DNA from: Tigriopus japonicus
Lineage: Eukaryota; Arthropoda; Copepoda; Harpacticoida; Harpacticidae
NCBI GenBank assembly: GCA_010645155.1
Contig: CM021323.1
Span: 9,425,636-9,489,635 of the forward strand
Direction of reading: 5' to 3'
DNA length: 64,000 nt
The notes under the pieces were generated by a model. It made no database searches, was not told the origin of the DNA, and saw only the letters and a program-made list of their open reading frames with translations. Positions 34,191-46,385 of this stretch are shown here, piece by piece (the stretch's first letter is position 1; every line of letters begins with the position of its first letter). The position numbers were made by a program, and so were the translations under genes.

Positions 34191-34390
34191 GTAGGAGACC
34201 TGGCGTCGTGGTTAGCGCAGTCTCCTATAGGGAGGGACGTCCCAGGTTCGGTTCTCCTCCCCAACCTCTCTCAAGGAAATTTTTAGACGCTAATTCAAAC
34301 CCACAGACGAAGAACCGTTCTGATACCGGACGTTAGATCCGGCTTCGCTGGCCGGGCGAGGCTCAACCCGCCGACCCTAGCACCCAACAA
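34191..34390 (+). mobile_element. tRNA-derived SINE, copy 4
   Basis: The head carries CGTGGTTAGCGCAG (34206) and GGTTCGGTTCTCC. The body is shorter than in copy 2: the part between GATACCGGACGTTAGAT and GGCTTCGCTGGCCGGGCGAG is deleted. It ends in CCCTAGCACCC. Confidence 0.85.
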
Positions 34391-34794
34391 ATCAAATGAT
34401 CTTTTGATCTTTTCCTACAACAAGAAATGATACATGATTTTGAACACTTGTTGTTTAAAGAGAAACAAGTCTAACACGATTTATACCACAAACAAGATTC
34501 ATGCGATATGCACTCGGGGTAATTAACTTCTTTGACTTATTCATAGAAAAGTGTAAAAGAGATTGAGTGGTCTATGACTTGTGCATTCTTTCCTTACTTA
34601 TCTACATAGCTACGAAATATTTCTTCTGTTTCTCTGGTTTTAAATTGCGAAGGCGATATTTCAACTATACAAGCATGCTTCAAAGAGTATGTCTTGAAGT
34701 ATGGGATACAATTTGCAGGATCAACTGAAGAATTTCTCAAGTTTTCAAAGAATTGAACCGCCATGGTTGTCGATAAGACAAAGAGTGATGATTA

Positions 34795-35570
34795 GGACTG
34801 AATATTTTAGGTTTTACTTAAAAACCTAGGTTTTACCCTAAAACGCCTATTTTGGGCAATTTTTATCTAAACTAAGTTTTCAACCTAATATTAACTTTTT
34901 CTTATCCTGAAGTCGTTTGCACCATAAGGTTCCTTACCCCAGTGTCTTTTAAAAACAAAACACAAGAACAAAGGAATAGGAGCCACAATGATTTTCATCC
35001 CATGAACTTGCCAAATCAGGGTTACCAGGTGGTTTTAGGCCGACATTGGCAAAAGTTGTTTAAAATATTGCCAATTACGGGCGCTCACTGCCATTTTTGA
35101 AGTCATATAACGCCTCATTCTGCCACCTTTGAGCGAAAGTTTCTCGTTTGCAATCTTTTCATCTCGTTTTTAGGGCGCAAATTTTCGATCTCTATTTTTT
35201 AAGTCGAAAATTTTTGATCTCGTTTTTTCAGTCGAAAATTTCCGAGCTCGTTTTTTAGGTCGAAAATATCTGATCGCGTTTTATTTGGTCGATTTTTTTG
35301 CCTGCCCTTCCACTTTCTGCCATATTCTGCCACACTACAAATTTCACTGCCAAAAACTTCTATACTGCCATTTTCTGCCACTTTCCCCCCACTGCCCAAT
35401 AAAATTTTCAATGCCTCTGTCTTTGCTCAACTGCTTTTACTCTAGTAAAGAGTAAACTGCTGTAGAGCAATTAATAAAAAGCTAAATTTGGTCTGAAAAG
35501 CCTCTGAAAAAGGTGTAATGTATTCAACCTAAAAAAGCTTAAACCGTAATTTTGGGCAACCTAATGGATG
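34795..35570. mobile_element. second copy of the TAGGRCTGAATATTTTAGG element, with a short array
   Basis: It begins TAGGACTGAATATTTTAGG and follows copy 1 closely (for example CCTTACCCCAGTGTCTTT in both). It has only about five of the GGTCGAAAATTT units (35165-35290), where copy 1 has about 30. The right end loses the terminal inverted repeat after GGGCAACCTAAT (about 35570). Confidence 0.7.
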
Positions 35571-37524
35571 AGTGTAATAGAACGAGTTCAGCTGGGGATT
35601 CTGGGGCCAAAATGGCTAGGGATGGGTCAGAACTAGGTTCGGACATTTCATAGTTTTAGTTTGCTACCTGAGGAAAAAATCGTATTTCAATTGATTGTAA
35701 AAATGAAAAAAGAAAAAAGAAAACGAATTGGGCTCACGAATTTTGATTAAGTTTTATGGAAGTCGATTCTCGACTCTGACGCATCCCTAGCCATTTTGGG
35801 AGCATTTTGCGTTGATTTCCAACATAGTGAATTTTCAAAGTGATTCATCTTGTACGATTTGTTAAAAATGTTTTGAACAAGCTCATGCACGTGGGCCATG
35901 GGTAGGTCATAGAATCAATTTATATACCCTTATTACTGAATTCTGGAGGTTTGTCATGAATAGAGGCTCGAAAAATATGTAAACAATTGTGATCAAAATG
36001 GCTTTTCATGTGATAAATAGTGAGAAATAAGTGATTTTTAAACCGCTACTATACAACCCTATATTTTTCATGTTTAGGATTTTGTTGGTACAAATCCCTT
36101 TCATTGATAAACACCTGTTTGTCCATCATGCTAATTTCATAAAAATCATACACGTAAGTAAGAGGTGATAAAATCCTCCTGCGACTCTTAACTTTGCAAT
36201 TAAAAAAAAATATTTTGAATGTCAATTGTATAAATTATGTTGATGCTCAGAATTTGTTTACTGGAAATCGAATTTTTTATGGCGGTGTACGCCAATATTC
36301 GAAGGGGATGAAGGGGATTGGGTCGTAGGGTTCTCCCTTTTCCTTGAATCTTCCGCTTTTCAATTGTAAGCCCTGAGAGGCTTTTGGAAAGTTCAGATTG
36401 CCGTAGTTGTTACTTGTCGTGATCTGCACTTATTCCATCAAGAGCCTGGTTCCACAAATGAAGTGTGTCCAAATTGTGGATTGGTACGGTACTTCCAAGT
36501 ACCGTTTTAGAAATTTGGCGAGGATGACATTGACACGGTCTTGTGCCCCCCAGGCCAATCCCAAGGACCATAAATATGAACCTTGCCCGAAAATAGGCCA
36601 GATGTATGTTCCAAATACACGAAGTTGGATAGCAAGGGTTATCGTTAGAGCGAGGGTTGAAAAGTTTTTACTTTTAAAAACTTTGAGCGTTTTGGCTCAA
36701 AAAAGTGTTATTTGCGTTTTAAAACTTTTTAAGCTTATTTTCACAATTTTTAAGCACAAAAAAGCAGATTAAATTGAGAAAATAAAACATCTTTGGAAAT
36801 TACCTTTCCTTCAGAATTATTTGGAAAAAGGATGGCAAAATCAAAATAAGAATGAAGCAGATAGGATTTATTTCAGTTGTGGCAATGGCCACATTTTTTC
36901 GTGATTTGGATGACATCTCGTGGCATTTTGATGAAACGGGCATTATTGATATAAAAAATATAAAAAAAACTCGGACTTGACGACATTTGAAAATTGATTA
37001 AAAGGACACCTATAACAGTAGATGTTTGGAGAAATCATTGACAGGAAGAACCACGGCACCCCAAGGAAGGTGGTCATTTTTCTTTTTTTTGTGTACTTGT
37101 TGCTCCCGCCCATTGTTGAAGCTTTTTTTGGGGTTCAAAGTCAAGGCTGAGATGAGGAAGGTACTTAGTGACTCATATAACGTGACAAGCCACACATTTG
37201 CCCAAAACATGTTTATCTGACAAGACACAGGAGCAATTTTCAAGACTTGAAATCTTAATTCCAAGCTAGACTAAGTTTGATTTTTTAAAGGAGGATCCGT
37301 ATAATTCAAGTATTAGGTTGTCACCATTGCAAATATTGACTGATGTAATACATTCGACGAGTTCAGAGCATATTAAAAGTAACTATGTGTTCCTGGTTTG
37401 GCGTTTTTTGTTTCATCATATGCTTCTGTAGTACCAGAACCTCGAAAAGCTAACTTTGAAATATTAAAATGTTAAATACCTTCGTCTGATTAAACTTACT
37501 TATAACCTCTGACAATAACATCGT
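35571..37524. other. AT-rich DNA, no gene recognised
   Basis: A 121-codon frame at 36407-36772 has no recognisable similarity, and its second half is homopolymer-derived. No splice-bounded coding was found. Confidence 0.4.
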
Positions 37525-37528
37525 TTAA

Positions 37529-38846
37529 CTCTTTCAGGACGAAACTTTTGTTACGCACTGTACACGTGAAATATTTTTAAGCTAGAAAGGTACTATAGCA
37601 CTGGTATTAAATACAACAAATTTAATGTGTTATACTGCATGACCGTGACTATATCAAAGGTTATATTTTTGGATGCCACAACACCCAATTGGAATGAAAG
37701 GGCTAAAGATATTCATAACATTGGCTTCTTTTATTACTTTGTGATGTTGTAAAGTTGCATGAAAATCATCAAAACAACTAAGGCCCTAATAACAAAGATT
37801 AATTGCACTTTGTACTAATTGTACTGATTGCAAAGAAAGAAGTTGTAGGTTTCACACAAACAGCATGAACATTCTTCAGTTTTTACATTTAGTCGCAAGT
37901 CAAAATGATAAAAATATAATCTAAAGCACACTTGAAATACATAGTTTTGAAAAATGTCTTTTTAATCATGAAAAGGGCTTGCTCGTACGTATTCAATTCA
38001 AATTTTGTGAAATTCTGTGAATTCTTCTGTAAGATTTTGAAAAATCGCTTTTGGTCCAAATTGAGCATGGTTCTTCGAGAAAAATCATATTCGCATGTCT
38101 GAAGACACATCTGTTCAGTAGATTTCCTTAAATTTTCAAATGAAAATTCAACTTAGTGGTAATTCAACTTAATTCAAGATAATTAGCTCACTTGAAAATT
38201 AGTTTCAAAAAAATATTCTAAGTATGATTTATTCAATACTTATTTATATTCAGACCCGTCGTGCAAAAAAAACAAAAATAAAGAATTTTCTTGTACTTAG
38301 TGCGATTAAAAACCTACACAGAATATTTGGGAATTTGAGTTTTCATAAACCCGGAGCGGGGTTTTCGCTTTTTTGGGGGTCAAAAATGGACATTTCTGTC
38401 ATACAAAATTTTCATTCTTCATTTTCATCATACAAAATGTCGTAAATGTAAAGGGCTGTTCCAGACAATTGGGTATTGTAACACCTCAAATTTAAAGGCT
38501 TACTGTAAATAAACTATAATGTAAAAAGACGTAAAACTTCGCCCGCACATGCAAGAACATGTGAAGTATTCGAATATAAAAGGGCAGCTTAATTTGAATT
38601 GTACAACTAATTTAACAACACCATTAGTAATAAGGAATTTAATAGAATTACCTCCGGAATTCTTCTGTACGTAACTTCGTTAAATTTCGTTCAAATTTCA
38701 AACTTTTAAGACGAGAATGAAGGTGTTTTTCTCATGAGCAACTCTTTTTAACTAAAAAAACCGTTAAGATTTCCCGGGGCGACAGAAAAACAATTTGAAA
38801 TAAGAATAGCGTTTGGGTGTTACAACACCCAAACGTCCTGAAAGAG
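37529..38846. mobile_element. TTAA-flanked (piggyBac-type) non-autonomous element, 1.3 kb
   Basis: The left end CTCTTTCAGGACG and right end CGTCCTGAAAGAG are 13-bp inverted repeats. TTAA lies outside each (37525-37528 and 38847-38850). TTAA duplication is the mark of piggyBac-like transposition. Next to the right end is a perfect palindrome, CGTTTGGGTGTT-AC-AACACCCAAACG (38811-38836). An ACAACACCC word also occurs near 37678. No transposase gene is seen. Confidence 0.75.
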
Positions 38847-39365
38847 TTAATTCAAAGTTATTGAGATTCGAAGGCAAAAATGTGTTCTGACCAACAACGA
38901 GATGTCAAAAGTGGTTCCACATTATAACCATGGTGTCACTACATTTGCGCCACGGAGTCAATTCCTTTTCATCAATAGATGACTTTGCTCCATTTTTACT
39001 TATCATTGATATGCTTCCATGTAGCTAATTGCTGGGCACTCCTCTAAACTTCAAATATGATGTTAGCTTTTGTAGCAAACAAACCAAGCGCATTTCTTTG
39101 CGTTTACGCTTTTCAAATATGATAAACTGGTGTCCCTGATCTGCATCTGTGCAAAGTGCAAACTCGATTTGCTGCCGAAGGACCATTTTCTTGACTTGTT
39201 GATACAACAATGGCCATCCTGAGCTAAAAAATGAACAAACTTGAACCCAATCAAGAACAACGAGACCTTTCATATTATTTTCTCAAGTAGCTGTAGGTAT
39301 GAAGCGCATCAACCTTTCCATCGTTGAGAAGAATGCGATATCTATTTTCCTCACTCTTCAAAATA

Positions 39366-39459
39366 CACACTGGGTCCGATTAGTACAATGAAAATTCAAC
39401 GGAACAATACATTTGTTGCAAAAACCTCACATTTTAGTACAATGATCGGACCCAGTGTG
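39366..39459. mobile_element. 94-bp TA-flanked MITE
   Basis: CACACTGGGTCCGAT and its complement ATCGGACCCAGTGTG form the ends. TAGTACAATGA words lie inside each end, and TA lies outside each. The small size and TA target suggest a deletion derivative of a mariner-type element. Confidence 0.75.
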
Positions 39460-40132
39460 TATTTTTGAAATTCGTCCTGACGTACAGTGGTTCCTGGTTT
39501 GATGTAGCTCATCAACCAATGGTTGGAGGTCAATGAAACGTTCACCATCGAATAGTTATTATTAGATAGATATTAGATTTATATATTAGATTAGATATTA
39601 CCATCTTAGCTTTTCAGAAATGTAAGTATCTTTCTTGTAGCACATGTAATATCGGTAAATTTTAAATTAAATGGTGATCAAGTCAAGTCCTCCCACCAAA
39701 ACAACACCGTTTCAAACTTGTGTCGTCATCACGGTCGTACTGGACCGACTTTGTCGAAGAACCATTAGAATGTATTTAGTTTTTTTCAGCTATGAAGTAA
39801 GACTTTCAGGCAACGAAAGTGTCGTAAACAGACAGTTTTACTGCAATTGATGAGAAAAGTGCTGCTAAAATTAACAAAAAAAAATCCGATTTCGTTACAT
39901 CATTTGTCAAAATAATTGCAAAAAATACTACGTTTTTGCAATATTTGTACCAAAGTTAATTGGCCCTGGCGATTAGTCAACATTGCTTTTTTATTTTCAA
40001 ATACAATAATTATCGTTGCTGAGCTCTAAAAGACTCGAAATATGAAGAGAAATTAACTTTAAGATGGAAGCGGCAATTTTGCCAACAAGTTTAAGTTAAG
40101 AATAGCTTTGAAATCCAGGGACTTATGGACAC

Positions 40133-40300
40133 CTCTTGGGTATTTTTGGACACCTTTTGGGTATTTTTGGACACCTTTTGGGTATTTTTGGACACCTTTT
40201 GGGTATTTTTGGACACCTTTTGGGTATTTTTGGAGACCTTTTGAGTATTTTTGGACACCTTTTGGGTATTTTGGACACCTTTTGGACACTTTCTCTCGAT
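40133..40300. repeat. minisatellite, 21-bp unit
   Basis: About eight copies of TTTTGGGTATTTTTGGACAC + C. The 21-bp unit keeps every frame open (KYPKGVQ repeats on the minus strand). There is no start context or conserved flank, so it is not annotated as a gene. Confidence 0.9.
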
Positions 40301-40312
40301 GTCTATAATTGC

Positions 40313-40555
40313 TCACCCTGATTGCAATATATCGCTGGATCGATTGTAATATAACGCTATCGCTGGATAGATCCAGCGACAGGTTTGAAACGTCTCACCC
40401 ACTTTTGACTGGATATGCTCATCGAAGTTTCCATCATCTTGGATGACAACTCCTAAATCCTTAATGAACGATTCTTGCTCAATATCACAACCTCCAGTGT
40501 CTTTTAGTGGACCATCTATTTTTGACGGCCTGTACGTTATTGTGCGGAATTTCAT
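40313..40555 (-). pseudogene. non-LTR retrotransposon reverse transcriptase fragment
   Basis: The minus-strand frame contains SFIKDLGVVIQDDGNFDEHI and then SKVGETFQTCRWIYP. This is the block after the polymerase thumb in Jockey/CR1/RTE-type elements (usual pattern KDLGV-x-x-x-D-x-x-F-x-x-H-I). It is about 80 residues only, and cut on both sides. Confidence 0.75.
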
Positions 40556-40648
40556 CCCGTTCAGCGCTTTTTTGGGTCAGAAAGGGACCATTTAAGCCCA
40601 AATTAATCAGGTGCTAATGAATGTACTTTTATTCAATTTTGATTCAAC

Positions 40649-40849
40649 ATGCAACTAAATGGTCTCTTAATATGGATTAAACATTTTGTCAAAAATGGAT
40701 CTTTTAATAGTTTTTTGGTAGCTAACCCTGGACCTGAACTGATAAGGAACAATAAAAGTGAAGTTGTTTTGTTGAATTGTGGGTCCAGACAAGGAAATCG
40801 TAAGACATGGAAGCCTCCGCTCAGGCGTTCAGCTGTGGATTTTTTATAA
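40649..40849 (+). pseudogene. non-LTR 5' ORF remnant with NPGPE motif
   Basis: The frame carries SFLVANPGPELIRNN (NPGPE at 40724-40738), like the NPGP found near the start of several non-LTR ORFs. The surrounding sequence shares words with 29270-29530. No downstream gene part is contiguous. Assignment is tentative. Confidence 0.4.
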
Positions 40850-41614
40850 ATCGATTTCCATTCAAGTAAATGACTTTGTTTTGATAAGAATGATTAACCA
40901 ATCATATAAGGATGTCGTTTGCTGAATTTCAGCATGGTACATTACTCCATCCACGAGAAACAACGTTTCCAAATTTGCTACAATCGCAAAACATACTCGC
41001 GGAAACGAGAGAAAAAGGACGATTGTAGGTGCAAATGTTCGGTCGGAAGAGCGTGCTATGCTCTACTCTTCAAATTGCTCTAACTGCCACAAATTTCAGT
41101 CGATCAAGTTGACATTAAGGATGTGAGCTTTGCATTACCAATCAAACACTTGGTTTGATAAGATTTTTCTGTCTTACACAGAATTCGAAAAATGGCTATT
41201 GGCGGTAGCCGAGGCATCCAGGTGTTTAGTAATCCTTGGTCCAGAATGTGCCAAGACGTCTTTGCGTTTTTTGATTCGAACCTAAAAAAACATGTGAAAC
41301 ACCGTGATAAGTTAATCTATTACTTTTATAGCCGAATTCTAGTGCTCTAAGATTTTTGGGAAATATATATATTTTTGCACTTTTTCACTAACCCGGCTAT
41401 CACACAGAAAATTTAACACGGACGTGTTAATTTTTAATGTAGTATAAAATATTGCCTTTATAGGCATATAATTAACGAATTCAGTTGTCACGAGAGTAGA
41501 ACCAATTCCTCTGATCCTTCGGTGCTCAAAATAGTTCCGAAGACATAAAAGGATTGCCACGAGAAGAAACGTGTTCCAAAACAAGCGAGCATTGCCGGTA
41601 TCTGAACCAAAGTT

Positions 41615-43780
41615 CCCATTCTTTCCCTGTTCTATTTCAAATATTTGTTAATGACACGAATGTTTCTGATGGGTCATCACTTCGGCTTTTCGCCGATGAC
41701 GCAAGATTATCTCGTGAAATCAAACACAAGCATGAGTCTATCATCCTTCAGAGCGATATTAATAACATTCAGATGTGGGCCAAAAATAATGGAATGAGCC
41801 TGAACGTTCAAAAGTGCGTTGTTCAACGCTTTGGGAAAACAGACCTGACTATGAACTACAACCTGGCCGGAATACCTCTCGGTCTGGTTGCCTCACACAA
41901 GGATTTGGGAGTCTACATTGACGATTGCTTGCAGGGCTGCCAGGTAATTGGAGACCAAAAAACGCCAGATCACCCTGTCAAAAACGCCAGATATCGAAAT
42001 TCGCCGCCAATTTTTTTTCAAAAAACCGCCAGAATAACGCCTAATTCCAGTTCCTTCATTATGCATTTGTTCTAGAGGAGACATATCATGCACTAACCTT
42101 TCATCAATAAAGATAGCTGAGTTGAACTTATCAAGGATCCTTTGGGTTGATCCAGTTTAAAAAGATACATTTTTCGCACACATTTGCTCTCATTTAGATA
42201 GAAAGAGACTTTAAATTTGAGTTTATCAGTAAGACCAAATAAGGCAAAAAATAAAGCAAACCACCATCATATTCAAGCTAATAATCATGAGTGTGAAACT
42301 TTCAAAAGGTTTCGTACCCTAAAAATGTGCTTTTGTAAGTAGTTGAAATATTTGGAAATTTTGTGTATTATTTGCTTGGCTTTTTACCCATATATTTACA
42401 AAGTTTGATTTTTCGGCATTTCTTGCACATCATTAGCCATGTTTTAGCCAACAGAAACGCAAAATTTTTTTTGTTTTTGCTTAAAAACTCTTCAGTTTCT
42501 TTGACATTTGAGTTTGTCACTGCAATAAATTGATTTGCTATTTCAATACACTTTGTTTACCATTCAAGCATTTATTTTTTCATCCCAACACACTTTCTTT
42601 ACAAAAATCGTCAATCTTACTAATACTAGTTTCAACAGCCCAGCACTCTCTTATATTAATTATAAGATTTTAATATCAGGATGTATAAGTGATGATTATT
42701 ATAAGCGCTACTTTTGATTGTTCATCTGAAATTGCAAGAAAGTTAACATAAAAAAGAGAAAAAACGAAAGAGATGGGCCAAAAATGGTCACATTATTTTT
42801 TGTAACTAATGCTGTAACTTTGAGCTCTAGCTCTGTTATGCTGAATTTTGCTAGAACAGTGTGACACTACTGTGTTTCTACTAATCCTACAAATCAAAGA
42901 AAATACGCCAAATTTCACGATTTTCAGTTAAATACCGCCAGAAACTTGTCAAAATATTCTTCCCCGCCAAACAGAAATTTCCCAACGCCAGACTGTAACG
43001 TAAACCGCCAGAATACCGCCAGATTTTTCCGTCCCGCCAAATAAAAAATCTCGCCGCCAGACGAGGCCTCAAACCGCCAGAAACACCAAAATCTGGCGGG
43101 CCAAACCGCCATCTGGCAGCCCTGATTGCTTGAGGTTTGATGTTCATGTTTCTGCAATATGCAATAAGGCTAATCGCTTGGTTGGGATGTTGGATAGACA
43201 TTTTACCACAAGATGCAAGGCCGTGAAGACCAATCTGTTCAAAACCTATGTGTTGCCCATCCTTGAATATGGCTACCCGGCGTTTTCTCCTGTGTTTAAG
43301 CGGGACATAAACAAATTGGAATCCATCCAAAGACGATTTACCAAGAATATTATTGGAACTGACGGTAATCTGGATTACGCGGAGCGACACTTGAGCCTGA
43401 ATATGGTCTCACTCGAACAGAGGCGGAAACAGTGTGATATGCTCTGGACCTACAAGATAATTTATGGCCTTGTAAATCTACAGATGGGTGAATTGCCATG
43501 CTTCTTTTATCTCCATGAAAAGAGTTCAAGAAACTCAAGAGCAACAAATCGAAACGAGTTGTGGACCCCCCGTGCAAAAACCTTTGCCCGAACACGTCAG
43601 CATTGCAAAGATTTGAAGCGGAAGGTTGTTAGCAATGACTGCCATTATGATAAATCATTCACCTGGATCACAGAGAGTTCGGAGGAATTTTTTCAAATTC
43701 CTGTACCACTCAAAGTTGACATCCTTTTTTATTTTTTTTATCTCATGTCTTCGGGCTTTCTCGAAATCAACAAGACATAG
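41615..43780 (+). pseudogene. non-LTR retrotransposon reverse transcriptase, split by a hAT element
   Basis: The first part (about 41615-41931) has FQIFVNDTN and the catalytic SLRLFADDARL block (palm FADD motif), then SLNVQKC and HKDLGVYIDDCL. The reading frame is then broken at 41932 by a 1193-bp insertion and resumes at 43133 with RFDVHVSAICNKANRLVGML and LFKTYVLPILEYGYPAFSP, FKRDINKLESIQRRFTK. These are standard C-terminal blocks of CR1/Jockey/RTE-like enzymes. The N-terminal endonuclease and fingers are missing. After about 43600 the frame decays. Confidence 0.88.
41932..43124. mobile_element. hAT-type non-autonomous element with CGCCAGA subterminal repeats
   Basis: The ends CAGGGCTGCCAG and CTGGCAGCCCTG are 12-bp perfect inverted repeats. 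Each is flanked by the 8-bp duplication ATTGCTTG (41924-41931, 43125-43132), sitting inside a reverse-transcriptase frame. The outer about 150 bp on the left and 230 bp on the right are filled with CGCCAGA/CGCCAAA words, in one orientation throughout, like the subterminal transposase-binding motifs of hAT elements. The 700-bp core is AT-rich with no coding. Confidence 0.93.
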
Positions 43781-44089
43781 AAATTGCCTTAGGGTGGCCA
43801 AATTCAGACTCGTTATGCGACATTCAAGTTTTCCGAAAGATTTCCAAATTATGGAACGATCTTTTGGTAACCTGAAAAGTTTAGGAAATAAAGACAGGGT
43901 TTTACCCAAGGGTTCACTTTTTGTTTTGCTTAATCAAAGATACTATTGGTTACCTCCGGCTTTCTGTATTGGACTACAGAAATGTTTTGAATCTGTTGCT
44001 ACGTAGTCAGACTGAATTCTTAGTCAGCCATGATGGTCTAGGAAACAAAATGAGAACGTCTGCTTTACTCGAGTATTTTTTTCCATCAA

Positions 44090-44161
44090 AATGTTGGAAA
44101 AATGTACCCAAAGATTGGATACTTTGGATCCTTTGATCTTTGGGTACATTTTTCCAACATT
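44090..44161. repeat. 72-bp hairpin with perfect 26-bp arms
   Basis: The arm 44090-44115 (AATGTTGGAAAAATGTACCC onward) is exactly inverted at 44136-44161 across a 20-bp loop. Such a perfect stem is young or selected. It could be a minimal foldback element; no TSD is evident. Confidence 0.75.
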
Positions 44162-45334
44162 GCCTGTTTTGCTTTTATGGGTGGCTCTTGTGATTCCATG
44201 GAGTTGAAAAGTGCGTATTTTCTCAACAGAAAGCAGTACTACGAGTGCTTCATTGCCATCAAGAAACGACCAAAACTCAAGCAACAAAAACTTGTCCATG
44301 GTCTTGAAAATAAAGCTTACAACTGATCTAACTCATTCCACCTGTTGAGATCAATTTAAAGTCAATCGACAGTTTGTTAGTGGGCCACAAAATGAAGTTT
44401 ATAAGGACTTAATAAGAGAAACCTCAGAGCATGCTCTTAAGTGATGTGACGTCATGGTTTTACTGACCTCGTGATGCAAAGGAAGCCGTGGGATGCCAAG
44501 AAATGGGTTTATACAGCTTATACCCTTCCTTTCGTCCACGTTTCATCGATTTAAGTGGTGGACTATTTTATATTTCAATGAGGAAGTTCGCCAATGATCG
44601 AATCCTTGCTTTCTACAGTTCGAAAGCCATTGCTGACTATCCAAGTACCAATGTGTGTTCAACAAGTTCGTCAATATATTCACCAGGAGCCAACAATCAA
44701 CCCAGTTCAAGCCAATCTTGACAATTTTCAGTTTCAATTTGCTACAATTTTCATTTATGGACAATAAACACATTAATTGTCTGTTGCGCGACAAAACACT
44801 TTTTGTTCCTACTTTTCCAGTCGTTTGGTACGATAATTTTTGCGGGATTGCATTGACACGTGTATGATATGCTCTTTATGCTAAAACTGGCATTTTTTAT
44901 CCTCGAGTGTTCAAAACGCCCGGCATTGGCTCATTGTTCATTTTCAAATGTAAGACTCCAGATTATTTGTTCAGTTCAGGGCTGCCAATTTGTATTGATC
45001 GGAGTTCAAAGTTAGGTCATGGTCAGAAAATAAAAGATTAACATTTCAATGTTAGCAATGCAAATGTTACTTGGAAATTTATGGTTAATAAGAAAGTGCT
45101 CAAAAGGACTTGCTATTTTCCACCCCAAAAATACTGAAGTATTGGTTGGAAGTAAGATCAATTTGGCAGGCCTGAAATACTTCAGGGTTCAAAATTATTT
45201 GATCATTAGCAAAATATGATAGAAAAAATGTAACAAATGAGTCGTAGAGGAATTTGACATTTTGTGTACAAGTAGAGGAATAACAAAGAAGTTGTGTGAA
45301 TGTAATGGCTTGCATTGCTAACAACATTTGTCTT

Positions 45335-45448
45335 AGTACCAACCGGCACCCAACGTGCCGAAGTAATGCGTTTTGTGTCCGCTCAATTTCAACCTGGAAC
45401 AAGTTACCTATTCACGTACGAGAATTGTCAACGTTAGAAGTTTTTTAA
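45335..45448 (+). pseudogene. non-LTR retrotransposon C-terminal fragment
   Basis: The frame encodes CRSNAFCVRSISTWNKLPIH and VRELSTLEVF before a stop. The pattern F-x-x-R-x-x-x-x-W-N-x-L-P closes many CR1/Jockey-like reverse transcriptase ORFs. It may be the displaced end of the element at 41615-43780. Confidence 0.65.
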
Positions 45449-45935
45449 TGGTAATTGGTCAGATTTCGTAAACGTAATACCATTAACATTGCTTTTAAAG
45501 AGTTGTAAATTTTATAGCATTTCAGAAAAGAGTCCGAAAGATTTTGTTGCTTAGCATCAATAAAATTTCAATTTTGTTCACAAATTACGAACTAAAACGC
45601 ATTCTAAATGCTACAAATAAAAAATTGTGAAGGAAAGTCAATATGGTGGCATTCCGTTTTTCTTTGAGAACTTTAGTCATGAAATGTGTATCAAAAGATA
45701 AAAGTTGAAGTGAAAGTTGAAAAATGAAACTGAAGAATTGATCATTTGAGGTATTCCTTGAAGATTACGTCAGCATGATCGACTATTTATGTACATAAGG
45801 TTGTTAGTAAAAAGAAATTTGGCGAAAATCTGGCGATTTTTCAAATGAGGTGGCGAATCTTGGTGGCAAATCTGGCGATCGATAAGAGCCGTCGAAGACC
45901 TGGCAACCCTGGTCACGAGTCTTCAAACTTCAAAG

Positions 45936-46377
45936 TACTGATGGGATTTCCCAAGCTATCAAGCACTTCAATTTTTCAAGCTGGGCTTGTTTCCATTTCA
46001 GCTGCCTCAAGCTAAACCAAGCATTCAAGCCACAGGGCTCAGAGGACCTATGGTAAATAGCAGGGTTGCCAAGCTATTTGTTATCCTTTTTGCCTGATCT
46101 AAAAATAGAAGCAGAAACTCCTATGCTGTTGCAGAATTTGCCATTTTTTTCCTAGATTTTTCAAGATATATGCCTTCTTAGGGGCTATATGAAGCATGCT
46201 TTGTTAAACTTGAGTGCAAACTATTTTACTCCATTTCCAGTGGCCAACATTGAATTTTAACTGGCAAGCCTGACATCGGGTGAAGGTGCTTGAAACTGCT
46301 TGCAAGCTTTCAAGCACAGCTGAAACTGTTGCTTGGCCCAAACTCCTCTTCAAGCTGCAGCTTGTGTCCCATCAGTA
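45936..46377. mobile_element. hAT-like MITE, 442 bp
   Basis: Ends TACTGATGGGA / TCCCATCAGTA, flanked by the 8-bp duplication CTTCAAAG (45928-45935 and 46378-46385). CAAGC/GCTTG words are clustered near both ends. It is non-coding. Confidence 0.85.
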
Positions 46378-46385
46378 CTTCAAAG

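Noticed and set aside
40059..40316. Frames with KYPKGVQ or FWTPFGY repeats
   Set aside because: A 21-bp tandem unit keeps all frames open on both strands; this is not evidence of a protein.
44978..45911. Another hAT element with CAGGGCTGCCAA ... TGGCAACCCTG ends
   Set aside because: The ends look right but the flanking 8 bp differ (GTTCAGTT-like against GTCACGAG), so the two ends may belong to different fragments.
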